This document shows, piece after piece, positions 1 through 8,669 of a stretch of DNA of 64,000 bases. The stretch is from positions 1,488,001-1,552,000 of the forward strand of contig NZ_CP117030.1 of NCBI RefSeq assembly GCF_028551255.1. Direction: 5' to 3'. The position numbers and the translations under genes are program-made. The stretch is from Vibrio tubiashii. GTDB lineage: Bacteria; Pseudomonadota; Gammaproteobacteria; Enterobacterales; Vibrionaceae. The notes beneath the pieces were generated by a model, which had not been told where the DNA came from, made no database searches, and was given only the letters and a program-made list of their open reading frames with translations. Position 1 is the stretch's first letter. Each line of letters begins with the position of its first letter.

Positions 1-98
1 GCGGATTCACCGTTGTAAGGCAACTCGATATTGTGTGTATCAGCGAAGTAGGCCCCTTGCAAATAGGGGTGAATGTTAGAGTGACTGGGCAGATCCAT
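1..98 (-). CDS. Partial gene at left edge, possibly DUF2867-like
   Basis: Only the first 32 codons lie in the window; the rest is beyond position 1. The protein would begin MDLPSHSNIHPYLQGAYFAD. An AAGG ribosome binding site lies 7 bases before the ATG. The reading frame stays coding-like for about 15 codons further upstream (GHKVKGLFTQQGF) until a TAA, so either the ATG is the true start or the 5' end is degraded. The opening reminds me of short DUF2867-type proteins, but this is recollection only. It follows the catB-like gene on the same strand, about 100 bases away. Confidence 0.45.
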   Translation of the reverse strand, partial: MDLPSHSNIHPYLQGAYFADTHNIELPYNGES

Positions 99-201
99 AG
101 CAAAGCCTTGTTGGGTGAATAATCCTTTTACTTTATGACCTTAAAGGTGATCACAAATAAAACAAAGACACGGAAGTGAATATCTGTGCCTAGTCTCAAT
201 T

Positions 202-831
202 TTAATCAGTGATGTGTTGCTGCCAGTAGCGATACAACCCATCAACATCACCCGAGCAGAGTAATGACATAGCGCCTTTAAGCTGCTCGTCACGCCACTG
301 CCACCACTGCATTTCATTTAGCTTCTCTCGCTCACTTTCTGAAAAGCGATACTTAATATGCTTTGCAGGATTTGATCCTACGACTTCATAGGGTGCGACA
401 TCCTTAGTCACAACAGCGCGACTGGCAATAATAGCGCCATCTCCTATGGTCACTCCTGCCATGATCATCGCCTCAGATCCTATCCACACATCATTCCCGA
501 CCACTGTATTTCCTGAGCGAGCGAATCCATCTTGTGCATCAGCGAAGTTCTCATCCTCTTGATAGAAAAAAGGAAAGGTCGAGATCCAGTCGCTGCGGTG
601 CCCTTGATTCCCTGCCATCATAAACACAGCGCCCGAGCCTATCGAGCAAAAACTACCGATGATCAGTTTATCGACATCGTCTCTATCCGGATTTAAGTAA
701 CGCGCGCAATCATCAAAGCCATGACCATGGTAATAGCCGGAGTAATAGCTATAACGACCAACAATAATATTGGGGTTGGTTACCTGCTCAGTCAGCGGTT
801 TACCTGCAAATGGAGAGTCAAAAACATTCAT
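202..831 (-). CDS. catB: Type B chloramphenicol O-acetyltransferase (CatB family)
   Basis: This 209-residue protein belongs to the xenobiotic acetyltransferase branch of left-handed beta-helix enzymes, which move acetyl from acetyl-CoA to a hydroxyl on chloramphenicol or related molecules in the cytoplasm. The length matches CatB enzymes (about 210). Visible marks are the [13 protein letters not shown] segment near residue 25, the catalytic-His loop [12 protein letters not shown] near residues 72-83, hexapeptide repeats from about residue 110 to 145, and the family ending [14 protein letters not shown]. It closely resembles chromosomal Vibrio CatB enzymes as I remember them, so it is probably a resident gene and not a recent cassette; no attC-like site was seen. 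Whether it confers resistance cannot be told from sequence. Confidence 0.88.
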   Translation of the reverse strand: MNVFDSPFAGKPLTEQVTNPNIIVGRYSYYSGYYHGHGFDDCARYLNPDRDDVDKLIIGSFCSIGSGAVFMMAGNQGHRSDWISTFPFFYQEDENFADAQDGFARSGNTVVGNDVWIGSEAMIMAGVTIGDGAIIASRAVVTKDVAPYEVVGSNPAKHIKYRFSESEREKLNEMQWWQWRDEQLKGAMSLLCSGDVDGLYRYWQQHITD

Positions 832-1008
832 AATTTCATTCTTTTGGTTATCTATGATTTAGTCCAAGGTTAGGATAAGGGTAAAGATGACTCAGGTCAC
901 TGAGATTTATCATTGTCGTCGCTCAGTCCACACTAAGTGATTCTGGCATTGGTATCCGCATGGCAACACGATAAGATACCGCATCTCAACGTCACGGATG
1001 TACTAACA

Positions 1009-2310
1009 ATGATCAATACCGCTCAGCAATTTATTGATGCAGGAGTAAAATACACTCCGCATTACTTTCAAGTCCCTTTAAATTACTCAGACAATACGCA
1101 AGGCGAAATTACCGTTTTTGCTCGCGAGCTATCCTTGGTTTCAGATGGCGACAGCGCAAAGCCTTGGTTGGTCTACTTTCAAGGCGGCCCAGGCTTTCCC
1201 TCACCTCGTCAAAATGGCCATAGCGGATGGGTAAAGCGCGCCCTGCAAGATTACCGCGTTTTATTGTTAGACCAACGTGGAACGGGCAATAGTTCAGTGA
1301 TCTCTCACCAAACTCTGGCGCATCTGACACCTGAAGAGCAAGCGGAGTATTTAAGCTACTTTCGTGCTGACAACATCGTTCGCGATGCCGAGTTTATTCG
1401 CAAGCAATTTGGGGTTGAGCAGTGGTCCATTCTCGGTCAAAGCTTCGGTGGTTTCTGCTCACTCACCTATCTCTCGCTTTTTCCTCAGAGTTTGTCTCGC
1501 AGCTTCATTACTGGCGGTGTCCCGTCGATTTCTCGCCACCCAGACGATGTGTATCAGGCGACGTTTAAACGAACGATGGAGAAGAACCAAGCTTTCTTCC
1601 AGCAGTTCCCTAAAGCTCAAGAGCTGTGTAAACAGATTGCCGATCACTTGATCGATAACGAAGAATACCTACCCAACGGTCAACGATTTACCGTTGAGCA
1701 ATTCCAGCAGATTGGAATTAACTTTGGTATGAGTGATACTTTCTTGCCAACCTACTACGCGCTAGAAAACGCCCTTATCGAGGTTAATGGAAAAACCGAA
1801 CTGCGCTATGAATTTTTAAGCAGCATGCTGATGGAGCAAGGTTTCCAGACGAATCCGATCTATGCCATTTTGCATGAATCAATCTACTGCCAAGGCTTTG
1901 CTTCAAACTGGAGCGCTCATAGAGTTCGTCAGCAAAACCCAGCGTTTAACTACGACAAAGATAAACCTTTCTACTTTACTGGCGAGATGGTCTTCCCTTG
2001 GATGTTTGATCAATACAAGAACTTGCAACCACTTAAACCTGCCGCTGAGTTACTCGCAGCGAAGCAAGATTGGCAACCGTTATACGATGCGAAGCAGTTG
2101 GCGAGCAATAAAGTACCAGTAAGCTGCGCTGTCTATGCCGATGACATGTTTGTTGAGATGGATATCAGCCGAGAAACGCTGGCAGAAATGCCAAATGCAA
2201 AAGCTTGGATTACCAATGAATATGAGCACAACGGTTTACGTGCTGATGGCGAGAAGATCCTAGATACTCTGATTGCAATGGGTGACCAAACCGCAGCGAC
2301 ACTTATCTAA
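1009..2310 (+). CDS. Alpha/beta hydrolase, proline iminopeptidase-like (S33)
   Basis: A 433-residue alpha/beta-hydrolase of the S33 peptidase type, which cleaves N-terminal proline or other small amides and esters. The oxyanion-hole segment YFQGGPGFPSP and the LLDQRGTGNSS strand are typical of prolyl aminopeptidases. The nucleophile elbow is GQSFGG (Ser near residue 145), and a late Asp plus the EHNG His near the C-terminus complete a plausible triad. There is no signal peptide. The frame is open from a GTG at 937, but the conserved part begins after the ATG at 1009, which I prefer; the ribosome binding site is weak at both. It is a single gene between catB and a convergent VOC gene. The substrate cannot be assigned. 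Confidence 0.82.
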   Translation: MINTAQQFIDAGVKYTPHYFQVPLNYSDNTQGEITVFARELSLVSDGDSAKPWLVYFQGGPGFPSPRQNGHSGWVKRALQDYRVLLLDQRGTGNSSVISHQTLAHLTPEEQAEYLSYFRADNIVRDAEFIRKQFGVEQWSILGQSFGGFCSLTYLSLFPQSLSRSFITGGVPSISRHPDDVYQATFKRTMEKNQAFFQQFPKAQELCKQIADHLIDNEEYLPNGQRFTVEQFQQIGINFGMSDTFLPTYYALENALIEVNGKTELRYEFLSSMLMEQGFQTNPIYAILHESIYCQGFASNWSAHRVRQQNPAFNYDKDKPFYFTGEMVFPWMFDQYKNLQPLKPAAELLAAKQDWQPLYDAKQLASNKVPVSCAVYADDMFVEMDISRETLAEMPNAKAWITNEYEHNGLRADGEKILDTLIAMGDQTAATLI

Positions 2311-2318
2311 CCAATGAT

Positions 2319-2341
2319 CCCCCCGCATACAGCTTGGGGGG
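2319..2341. terminator. C6/G6 hairpin between convergent genes
   Basis: Six C residues (2319-2324) can pair with six G residues (2336-2341) across an 11-base loop, between the ends of the hydrolase and VOC genes. There is no clean T tract on either side, so this may be only a weak bidirectional terminator. Confidence 0.35.
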
Positions 2342-2366
2342 CTCAAGTTAAAAAGTGTCATTGGCG

Positions 2367-2741
2367 TTATTCCATCGAGTGAAGACCAATCATATTGCCT
2401 TCAGTGTCGGAGACCATAGAGATAAAACCGTGTGGGCCAATAGCAAATTTAGGGTGAACCACCTTACCACCAGCACCTTCTACTCTTGACTGCTCATTAG
2501 CGCAATCTTGGCAAGAAAAGTAAACCAGCGTGCTATTACCGCCTGGAGAAGCCCCTGCCATTTTTGCTAACGCACCCGCTGCACCATACTGTTCCATAGA
2601 GGATGGAAAAAGCCACATTTCTATTTCCATCTTAGCGTCACCATCAAGTTTCTCTAACGACGTTTCAAACACCGCTTCATAGAACGCTTTCGCACGCGAC
2701 ATATCGTCAACATAGATTTCAAACCAACCAACTGGATTCAT
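2367..2741 (-). CDS. VOC family (glyoxalase/bleomycin-resistance fold) protein
   Basis: A small single-domain vicinal-oxygen-chelate protein of 124 residues. It shows the two beta-alpha-beta-beta-beta modules: WFEIYVDDMSRAKAFYEAVF at the start and VHPKFAIGPHGFISMVSDTEGNMIGLHS at the end. Family members are metal-dependent isomerases, dioxygenases or drug-binding proteins; many of this short type have no known substrate. An AGGAGG ribosome binding site precedes two in-frame ATGs, at 2747 (spacing 3) and 2741 (spacing 9); the second spacing is more normal. The gene stands alone, convergent with the hydrolase. Confidence 0.85.
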   Translation of the reverse strand: MNPVGWFEIYVDDMSRAKAFYEAVFETSLEKLDGDAKMEIEMWLFPSSMEQYGAAGALAKMAGASPGGNSTLVYFSCQDCANEQSRVEGAGGKVVHPKFAIGPHGFISMVSDTEGNMIGLHSME

Positions 2742-2919
2742 TTGCATGTTCCTCCTAGACCTGAGCGAATGACTCTTTAAAACTAGCTCAGATGTCGGTG
2801 ATTGCTAGCTCATCCGATTATGCATACCGAGGCGTCTCATTCTCGATACAATGAAAGTAAGCTTGAATCTAAACTTAACTCGCTGTTTAGCGCTTGCCTA
2901 ACCCGTATTCAACTAAGAA

Positions 2920-3453
2920 CTATCGCTGACGCAGGTAGCGACTTTGTACAATCGCATCAAGATAGACCTTGCTTTCAACCAAATTGTAGTTTTGCAAACC
3001 ATCCAGTTCACCGAACAGTTTTGCGCCACCACCGAGAACGACAGGAATAGTGGTGATAGCAAGTTCATCAATCAGATCTAGCTTTAAGAAGTTTTGAATT
3101 GTCACCCCACCGTCGATATACAGGTCCTGATAGCCTTGAGCATTAAGATCCTTAACGATGTCAGGCAAATCTCCGCTGACTAAAAACACCTTGTCTTGAT
3201 AGCCACTTGGAACTTCTTTAAGGGTATTACTCAGCACAAAAACAGGCTTGCTGTAAGGCCAATCGACATCAAAGCTCAATACAGCTTCAAGGGTATTTCT
3301 GCCCATCACCAACGCATCGACACGCTCAAGCAAAGGCACAAATCCCATATCAATATTGTCTGGATTGGGTATCGAATGCAGCCAATCGAGTCCTCCATCC
3401 TTGTCTGCGATATAACCGTCAAGACTGGTTGCAATAAATACGATATTTGCCAT
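2920..3453 (-). CDS. Dihydrofolate reductase family protein (RibD C-terminal-like)
   Basis: A 177-residue reductase of the DHFR/RibD C-terminal superfamily, expected to use NAD(P)H. Characteristic pieces are FIATSLDGYIADKDGGLDWL at the N-terminus, VMGRNTLEAV near residue 60, the cofactor-binding YIDGGVTIQNFL near residue 120, and IPVVLGGGAKLF near 140. The start at 3453 is chosen because GGAG lies just upstream; the frame is open 13 codons further. It is transcribed away from a TetR-family gene across a perfect 25-base palindrome, so it is very probably that regulator's target. Its substrate is unknown. Confidence 0.85.
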   Translation of the reverse strand: MANIVFIATSLDGYIADKDGGLDWLHSIPNPDNIDMGFVPLLERVDALVMGRNTLEAVLSFDVDWPYSKPVFVLSNTLKEVPSGYQDKVFLVSGDLPDIVKDLNAQGYQDLYIDGGVTIQNFLKLDLIDELAITTIPVVLGGGAKLFGELDGLQNYNLVESKVYLDAIVQSRYLRQR

Positions 3454-3504
3454 GGTCAGGTTCTCCGATAAGCGAGTTTGGACAAAACACAAAACTGAGT
3501 TACA

Positions 3505-3529
3505 ATTAATTCTACACTGTAGAATTAAT
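3505..3529. promoter_or_regulatory. Perfect 25-base palindromic operator (TetR site)
   Basis: Arms of 12 bases (ATTAATTCTACA and its complement TGTAGAATTAAT) flank a single C at 3517. The site lies between the divergent DHFR-like and TetR genes, 22 bases before the TetR start and about 52 before the reductase start, where an autoregulatory operator would sit. Confidence 0.8.
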
Positions 3530-3551
3530 ATTAGATTAATGAGATCCTAAG

Positions 3552-4118
3552 ATGTCTGTCAAGCAAAAACGCAGAGGGCGCCCCCAAGCCCAAACAAGCC
3601 AATTGGATGCTGAACGTATTCTTAGCAAAGCAAAAGAGTTAATGCTTAGAGACAATAAAATGCCTAGTGTCAGAGGGTTAGCCACCGAGTTGTCCGTTGA
3701 CGCTATGGCGATATATCACTACTTCCGTAACAAGAATGCATTACAGGAATCGATCGTCATTTCCCTGATTGAAGATATCTACCAGCCGGATTCAAGTGAA
3801 GATTGGCGAGCGCAATTATCACAGCTCTGCATCAGCTACGTATCACTTTTGCATCGCTACCCTGGATTACTTGAAACGCTACTCAAAATGGACTCTGTCA
3901 GCCCTGCCAATGTATTTATCGAACGCTTTGAAACGATAGTGCACCCTCTCGCTCTCTCCCCTGAAACCACTAAGCACGCTATCGACCTCCTTGGCGATTA
4001 CTTGCACGGTTTCGCTTTAGCACTCAACTGCCAGCCTAGTAGTGAGCTCACATTAGATATGCTTTCTGGACCATTAAACCTTGTTTATCAATGCTTAGAT
4101 CCTCATTTTGACCGATAG
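3552..4118 (+). CDS. TetR family transcriptional regulator
   Basis: A 188-residue one-component repressor. The N-terminal helix-turn-helix covers about residues 20-65 (ILSKAKELMLR, then PSVRGLATELSVDAMAIYHY and FRNKNAL, with the usual YHYF recognition-helix end). The C-terminal part is a variable ligand-binding and dimerisation domain resembling the TetR_C class. It begins with a basic QKRRGRPQAQ tail. It is divergent from the DHFR-like reductase and shares a perfect palindrome with it, which suggests autoregulation and control of that gene. The inducer is unknown. Confidence 0.9.
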   Translation: MSVKQKRRGRPQAQTSQLDAERILSKAKELMLRDNKMPSVRGLATELSVDAMAIYHYFRNKNALQESIVISLIEDIYQPDSSEDWRAQLSQLCISYVSLLHRYPGLLETLLKMDSVSPANVFIERFETIVHPLALSPETTKHAIDLLGDYLHGFALALNCQPSSELTLDMLSGPLNLVYQCLDPHFDR

Positions 4119-4226
4119 AGCACTGTGTGATTTACCAACAATATGGCTTCAAAAAACCTAAAAACCATGGCGAAGCGTTTCAGTCAGGCTACAATGAGCC
4201 TTCATAAGCTAAATCACCGATACTGA

Positions 4227-4640
4227 ATGCTAAAGATATCCAACAACGTCACCCTAAAAGCATGGGAGATCCAACTCACAGCAATACGAGCTCAAGGGGC
4301 GGGCGGGCAAAACGTCAACAAAGTCTCTAGTGCTATTCATCTCCAATTTGATGTTAAGCACTCTAGCTTGCCTAGCATTTATAAAGAGCGAATTCTTGCT
4401 CTGCGTGATTCTCGTATTTCTAAAGACGGCGTAATCACAATAAAGGCTCAGCAATTTCGAACTCAAGAGCAGAACAAAGAAGATGCGCTCAACAGACTTG
4501 CTGAACTGATCAGATCGGCGATGGTGATGCAAAAGAAACGTCGAGAGACAAAACCAACCCGCGCATCTAAAGAAAGACGGCTGAAAAGTAAAAACATCAA
4601 ATCGCAGACCAAGTCTCTTAGAGGGCGAATTAAGCATTAA
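4227..4640 (+). CDS. arfB: Alternative ribosome-rescue factor ArfB (YaeJ)
   Basis: This 137-residue protein is a class I release-factor homologue that releases peptides from ribosomes stalled without a stop codon. The catalytic loop is AQGAGGQNVNKV near residues 22-33, with the GGQ motif intact. The C-terminal tail after about residue 100 is rich in Lys and Arg (KKRRETKPTRASKERRLKSK), as needed to occupy the empty mRNA channel. Length matches E. coli ArfB (140). There is no strong ribosome binding site before the ATG. It is probably a single gene. Confidence 0.93.
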   Translation: MLKISNNVTLKAWEIQLTAIRAQGAGGQNVNKVSSAIHLQFDVKHSSLPSIYKERILALRDSRISKDGVITIKAQQFRTQEQNKEDALNRLAELIRSAMVMQKKRRETKPTRASKERRLKSKNIKSQTKSLRGRIKH

Positions 4641-4691
4641 GCTCAGTGTCATGTAGACTAAAACAAGGACGGTTAGGAATCAGGTAAGATA

Positions 4692-5333
4692 ATGACAAAC
4701 TTAGGGAAAAGTATTTGTATCTTCAGTTTAATCGCCTCAAGCGCTGTATGGGCAAAGCCTGTTGCTAACTGGAAGTTTGAGAGCGATGGTAACGGCATTA
4801 CCATTTACTCTCGCGAACACAGTGATGGACTGGTCGAAATTAGAGCAAGAATGTTCGCCCCCACCAGCTACGGCGCGTTTTTGTTGCTACTGGAAGATAC
4901 GGCCAATGTGCCGAACTGGATTGATAATGTCAGTCACAGTCGCGTTGTAAAGCAAATCTCATCCAACGAAAACATTGTCTACACACAATTTGCCGCACCT
5001 TGGCCTGCGAAAGACCGTGATATGGTCACTTACTCAAAATATTCCGTCGATGAGATAGGTTTTACTCTCAACATCAAAGACGCCCCTCCTGCCAGTTTGC
5101 CTGAGCAAGAGGGTTACATCCGTATTACCTCAGTAAAAGCTACTTGGACTCTGCAAAAACTCACCAATGGTAGTGCCCTAATCGAGTACGTTGCTTTTGC
5201 TGATCCTGGTGGTGCTCTACCCGATTGGCTAGCCAACAAACTCGCTAAAGAAAGCGCTCGCAATACCTTTATAGGACTGCGAGCACAACTTCCTAATTAC
5301 CAAGGCAGTGCTCACCCCAATATCAAAGAGTGA
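4692..5333 (+). CDS. Secreted START-domain protein
   Basis: A 213-residue protein with a signal peptide (residues 1-21, ending SAVWA before KPVANW) followed by a single START/SRPBCC domain. Seen are WKFESDGNGITIYSRE at the start of the domain, the pair NVPNWIDNVSHSRVV, and FAAPWPAKDRDMVTYS. START domains enclose lipids or other hydrophobic ligands; bacterial periplasmic members are largely uncharacterised. It is followed by a convergent lipoprotein gene after 16 bases. A lipid-handling role in the periplasm is only inference. Confidence 0.85.
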   Translation: MTNLGKSICIFSLIASSAVWAKPVANWKFESDGNGITIYSREHSDGLVEIRARMFAPTSYGAFLLLLEDTANVPNWIDNVSHSRVVKQISSNENIVYTQFAAPWPAKDRDMVTYSKYSVDEIGFTLNIKDAPPASLPEQEGYIRITSVKATWTLQKLTNGSALIEYVAFADPGGALPDWLANKLAKESARNTFIGLRAQLPNYQGSAHPNIKE

Positions 5334-5349
5334 TAGAGAACCCGCTAAT

Positions 5350-6024
5350 CTAGAATGCAAAACTTGGGGTGTTAAAGCCGAAATGTTCAAGCTGCTGCGG
5401 TGACATGTAATAGATTCCCTCCGCAGACGCCGCATGCATAGTAAACCAATAAAATTCTTCAGGTTTGCTTAGCCCAATATCTTGGTAGTACTCAATATAC
5501 GGCTGATGCTCCGGGCTGCTTTTGGGTAGGTTTACTCCACCCACTACTTTTCCATCATCATCTTCGAAAGCCCAAGAATGAACGCCAACTTTCGCGCCTT
5601 TTTCCGCCTTTCTGGTCACTCCAGAAAGAAACAGATCCGTCCCACCTGACTCAACGATGCCATTATCGCCTAAGTAAGTACTGATCCCCATCTGATGAAT
5701 CTTCTTCGATAAACGAAGGTTGGTTTCATCGTCGACAGAGCCTGGTATCTCCATTAATCGCAGTAGCTTTACTTTCGGGTACCGTTTAGTCATTTGTTCA
5801 AATGCAGTGTACGACCCCGAACAGATAACACCATTGACTCGCGCCTGCTCAAAAGAGGAGTCGACGGTAAAAGTGAGCGGCTCAAAATCATACTCATCTG
5901 CTTCTTGGCACTGTGACTGAAAGACATAGGGAGCAAGATTATCTTTTGAAGACTGACAACCTGAGAGTGCGGTAACGGCGATAAATAGCGGGATTAAGGG
6001 TTTCAATTTCAGCTCCAAAACCAT
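5350..6024 (-). CDS. Lipoprotein with ClpP/crotonase-like fold (COG3904-like)
   Basis: A 224-residue putative lipoprotein. The signal peptide ends in the lipobox LSGC (Cys near residue 22). The rest resembles COG3904 periplasmic proteins of the ClpP/crotonase fold: LRLMEIPGSVDDETNLRLSK takes the place of the SPGG-type strand, and VESGGTDLFLSGVTRKAEKG followed by KVGVHSWAF matches the conserved gasG...GvHs region. Whether it is a protease is unclear, because the usual Ser-Ala-Cys context of the nucleophile is not present. It is convergent with the START gene. Confidence 0.65.
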   Translation of the reverse strand: MVLELKLKPLIPLFIAVTALSGCQSSKDNLAPYVFQSQCQEADEYDFEPLTFTVDSSFEQARVNGVICSGSYTAFEQMTKRYPKVKLLRLMEIPGSVDDETNLRLSKKIHQMGISTYLGDNGIVESGGTDLFLSGVTRKAEKGAKVGVHSWAFEDDDGKVVGGVNLPKSSPEHQPYIEYYQDIGLSKPEEFYWFTMHAASAEGIYYMSPQQLEHFGFNTPSFAF

Positions 6025-6109
6025 TCATTATTGTTATGGATAGTTTATTGAGCCATTGATTATTAATGTATATGGATGTTGTAAGGCTTTGTCATCAAAT
6101 GTCAGAGCT

Positions 6110-6135
6110 AAAAAAGCCCAGTTTTCACTGGGCTT
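6110..6135 (-). terminator. Rho-independent terminator of the glgB transcript
   Basis: A perfect 9-bp stem (AAGCCCAGT/ACTGGGCTT, 6114-6135) with a TTTC loop runs into six T on the minus strand, 7 bases after the glgB stop. Confidence 0.9.
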
Positions 6136-6141
6136 AAATTA

Positions 6142-8319
6142 CTAATCTAACTTGTAAAAGACAGTCGCTAACGGCGGCAATCTAAGGTGAATCGACTGCT
6201 CTAAGCCCTCGCTTGCTACCTCTTCGCTCGTCACCGAGTTTAACACTTCAAATCCACTACCGTGGTATTTGTTGTCATCGGTGTTAAGCAGCAATTGATA
6301 TGTTCCTTTGTGCGGTACGCCCAATCTAAACTCTTCATGTGGAACAGGAGTAAAATTGGTCACAACAAGAATACGCTCTCCGCTATCACTCAAACGTTCA
6401 TGAGCCAAAATCGACGCTTCAGCGGCATCTTGCAATCGCCACTCAAAGCCACGCGGTTCGCAGTCTAGCTCATGCATCGCTTTCTCGCTGCTGTATAGCT
6501 TATTGAGATCGCGAGTCAACGCCTGAACCCCTTGATGGCGTTCAAAATCAAGCAGGAACCATTGCAGTTGATCGTCATGGTTCCATTCCGCAGTCTGACC
6601 AAATTCTGCGCCCATAAAGTTAAGCTTTTTACCCGGTTGTGCGTACATGTAACCAAGGTACGCACGCAAGTTGGCTGTTTGCTGCCACTCATCGCCAGGC
6701 ATCTTATTGTGAATCGAACCTTTACCGTAAACCACTTCATCGTGTGATAGCGACAATACATAGTTCTCGCTGTGGGCATAAACCAGTGGGAAGGTAATCG
6801 TATTGTGATGGTATTGACGGTGAATTGGGTCTTCTTGAATGTAAGACAAAGAGTCGTGCATCCAGCCCATATTCCACTTAAACCCAAAGCCTAAACCGCC
6901 CATAAAGGTAGGTGCTGACACTCCCGGGAATGCGGTCGATTCTTCTGCAATTGTCATTGCATTCGGGAAGTATTTATACACTTCCTCATTCATCCATTTC
7001 AGCGTGGCAATCGCATCGTAGTTTTCATTGCCACCATCAACATTTGGAATCCATTGGTCATGGCTACGTGAGTAATCGAGGTACAACATAGACGCCACTG
7101 CATCGACCCGAATGCCATCAATGTGGAACTGCTCAAACCAATACAATGCATTAGAAACTAAGAAACGTCTTACATGTTCACGGCCAAGGTCGTAGATGTA
7201 TGAGTTCCAATCTTGGTGCCAACCGCGACGTGGATCTGGGTCGTGGAATAAAGGCGTACCATCAAAGTTCGCTAAGCCGTGATCATCTGATGGAAAGTGC
7301 GCTGGCACCCAATCAAGTACCACACCTAGACCGGCTTGGTGACACTGATCGACGAAGTATTTAAAGTCATCTGGTGTACCAAAACGACTTGTTGGCGCAA
7401 ATAAACCCACAGGCTGATAACCCCAAGAGCCATAGAATGGATGCTCGGAAACAGGCATCAATTCGATGTGGGTGTAGCCCATATCGACAAGATAAGGGAT
7501 TAGCTGCTCAGCCAATTCACGGTAGTTTAGGAAGTCACCGTTCGCGCCACGACGCCAAGAGCCCGCATGCAGCTCATAGAACGAGAGCGCTTCTTTGCGC
7601 TTTTCCGTCACCGGACGATTTTGCCACTGATCATCTTGCCATTGGTAACGGCTATGATCGTAAGTCACTGAGGAAAAAGAAGGGTACTGCTCCGCAAATG
7701 CGCCCCAAGGATCAGCCTTATGAGGTAAGCCTTCGCCATTTGGCCCTTTTAACTCAAACTTGTATTGAGTACCTTCAGGGAGGTTTGGAATAAAGATACC
7801 CCAGATACCATAATCGAGACGCTGCATAGGCGTGCGACGTCCATCCCACTGGTTGAACTCGCCCACCAAACTACACGCAGAAGCATGCGGGGCGTATACC
7901 AAGAAACGGATACCTGAAATCTGTTTGCCACCACGCTCAAGCGTCATAAACTGCGCGCCCATATGCTTGTACATTTCTTTAGGCGTATGCAGATCATCAT
8001 ATTCAGCGTAGATGTTGTGATACTGATAAGGATCATCCACCAGTTGCTCGGTCCCATTCCAATCGACAGCAAGCAAGTAGTGCGTTAAATGCAAATCTTG
8101 CTCTTGTTTAAGGATAAAGCCAGAGGCATCTTCCCTTTCAAGTTCTACTCGCTGATCATCGATCACTAATTCAACTTTATCAGCGCCTGGCATCCATACA
8201 CGCAATGCGCCGTGCTCTGGATCGATAAAAGGCCCGATAAACGAAAATGGGTCAGCGAAGGTAGCGTGTGAAAGCCGGTTATATATCTTTGTCGCCTTAT
8301 CTAACGTTGTTGTTTTCAA
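6142..8319 (-). CDS. glgB: 1,4-alpha-glucan branching enzyme GlgB
   Basis: The 725-residue branching enzyme cuts an alpha-1,4 glucan chain and re-attaches it by an alpha-1,6 bond during glycogen synthesis. It has the N-terminal CBM48 domains, a GH13 barrel with all catalytic segments ([12 protein letters not shown] carrying the nucleophile Asp, [10 protein letters not shown] with the acid Glu, [12 protein letters not shown] with the third Asp) and a C-terminal beta domain. The start codon is TTG at 8319, supported by GGGAGAGA seven bases before it; the next Met is far inside the enzyme. It is the last gene of the malP-malQ-glgB series, but a repeat and a terminator separate it from malQ, so it may also have its own promoter. 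Confidence 0.96.
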   Translation of the reverse strand: MKTTTLDKATKIYNRLSHATFADPFSFIGPFIDPEHGALRVWMPGADKVELVIDDQRVELEREDASGFILKQEQDLHLTHYLLAVDWNGTEQLVDDPYQYHNIYAEYDDLHTPKEMYKHMGAQFMTLERGGKQISGIRFLVYAPHASACSLVGEFNQWDGRRTPMQRLDYGIWGIFIPNLPEGTQYKFELKGPNGEGLPHKADPWGAFAEQYPSFSSVTYDHSRYQWQDDQWQNRPVTEKRKEALSFYELHAGSWRRGANGDFLNYRELAEQLIPYLVDMGYTHIELMPVSEHPFYGSWGYQPVGLFAPTSRFGTPDDFKYFVDQCHQAGLGVVLDWVPAHFPSDDHGLANFDGTPLFHDPDPRRGWHQDWNSYIYDLGREHVRRFLVSNALYWFEQFHIDGIRVDAVASMLYLDYSRSHDQWIPNVDGGNENYDAIATLKWMNEEVYKYFPNAMTIAEESTAFPGVSAPTFMGGLGFGFKWNMGWMHDSLSYIQEDPIHRQYHHNTITFPLVYAHSENYVLSLSHDEVVYGKGSIHNKMPGDEWQQTANLRAYLGYMYAQPGKKLNFMGAEFGQTAEWNHDDQLQWFLLDFERHQGVQALTRDLNKLYSSEKAMHELDCEPRGFEWRLQDAAEASILAHERLSDSGERILVVTNFTPVPHEEFRLGVPHKGTYQLLLNTDDNKYHGSGFEVLNSVTSEEVASEGLEQSIHLRLPPLATVFYKLD

Positions 8320-8358
8320 GTTACTTCTCTCCCTAACCTAACTTTCAAATTCCGAATA

Positions 8359-8521
8359 ATACCAATCGGGATAAATAGATGCTCAGATAATTGCGCAGGA
8401 AAAATCGCTTAGAGCAAGGCATAGATTGCAGCTAGCTAGTTGACCTACCTACAAAATCTATAACGACGCTATCAGCGATTTTAACCAGCAAGAATGAACA
8501 GGTATTTATTCTGCTTGGTAT
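8359..8521. repeat. MITE-like palindromic intergenic repeat, about 163 bp
   Basis: The ends form an imperfect inverted repeat (left ATACCAATCGGGATAAATA, right end complementary to ATACCAAGCAGAATAAATA). Inside, AAAATCGCT (8401-8409) pairs with AGCGATTTT (8474-8482) and ATAGATT (8421-8427) with AATCTAT (8455-8461), so the whole unit can fold into one long hairpin. From memory this resembles a dispersed intergenic repeat seen in many Vibrio genomes. No coding capacity. Confidence 0.75.
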
Positions 8522-8556
8522 AAGTTCAGTTGTAATATTAACGGGCCATATGACCC

Positions 8557-8581
8557 AAAAAGCCCGCTATGCAGCGGGCTT
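8557..8581 (-). terminator. Rho-independent terminator after malQ
   Basis: A perfect 9-bp stem (AAGCCCGCT/AGCGGGCTT) with an ATGC loop and five T on the minus strand, about 90 bases after the malQ stop. It should end most malPQ transcripts before glgB. Confidence 0.88.
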
Positions 8582-8669
8582 AATTAGCGTTACAACAGTT
8601 TACCGAATTCCGGCTCTACATAGAGTGATACATCCTAAAATTTTCTATGTATGAACTGCAATTAGACGA

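Noticed and set aside
202..831. catB as an integron cassette
   Set aside because: No attC-like palindrome or integrase seen on either side; it sits among ordinary chromosomal genes.
2802..3050. 82-codon plus-strand frame overlapping the DHFR-like gene
   Set aside because: Mostly antisense to a conserved reductase; no ribosome binding site or family features.
7374..7793. 139-codon frame antisense to glgB
   Set aside because: Lies wholly within a conserved branching-enzyme domain; composition is that of a shadow frame.
8359..8521. ERIC element
   Set aside because: Terminal and internal sequences do not match the ERIC consensus as I know it; it resembles a different Vibrio repeat.
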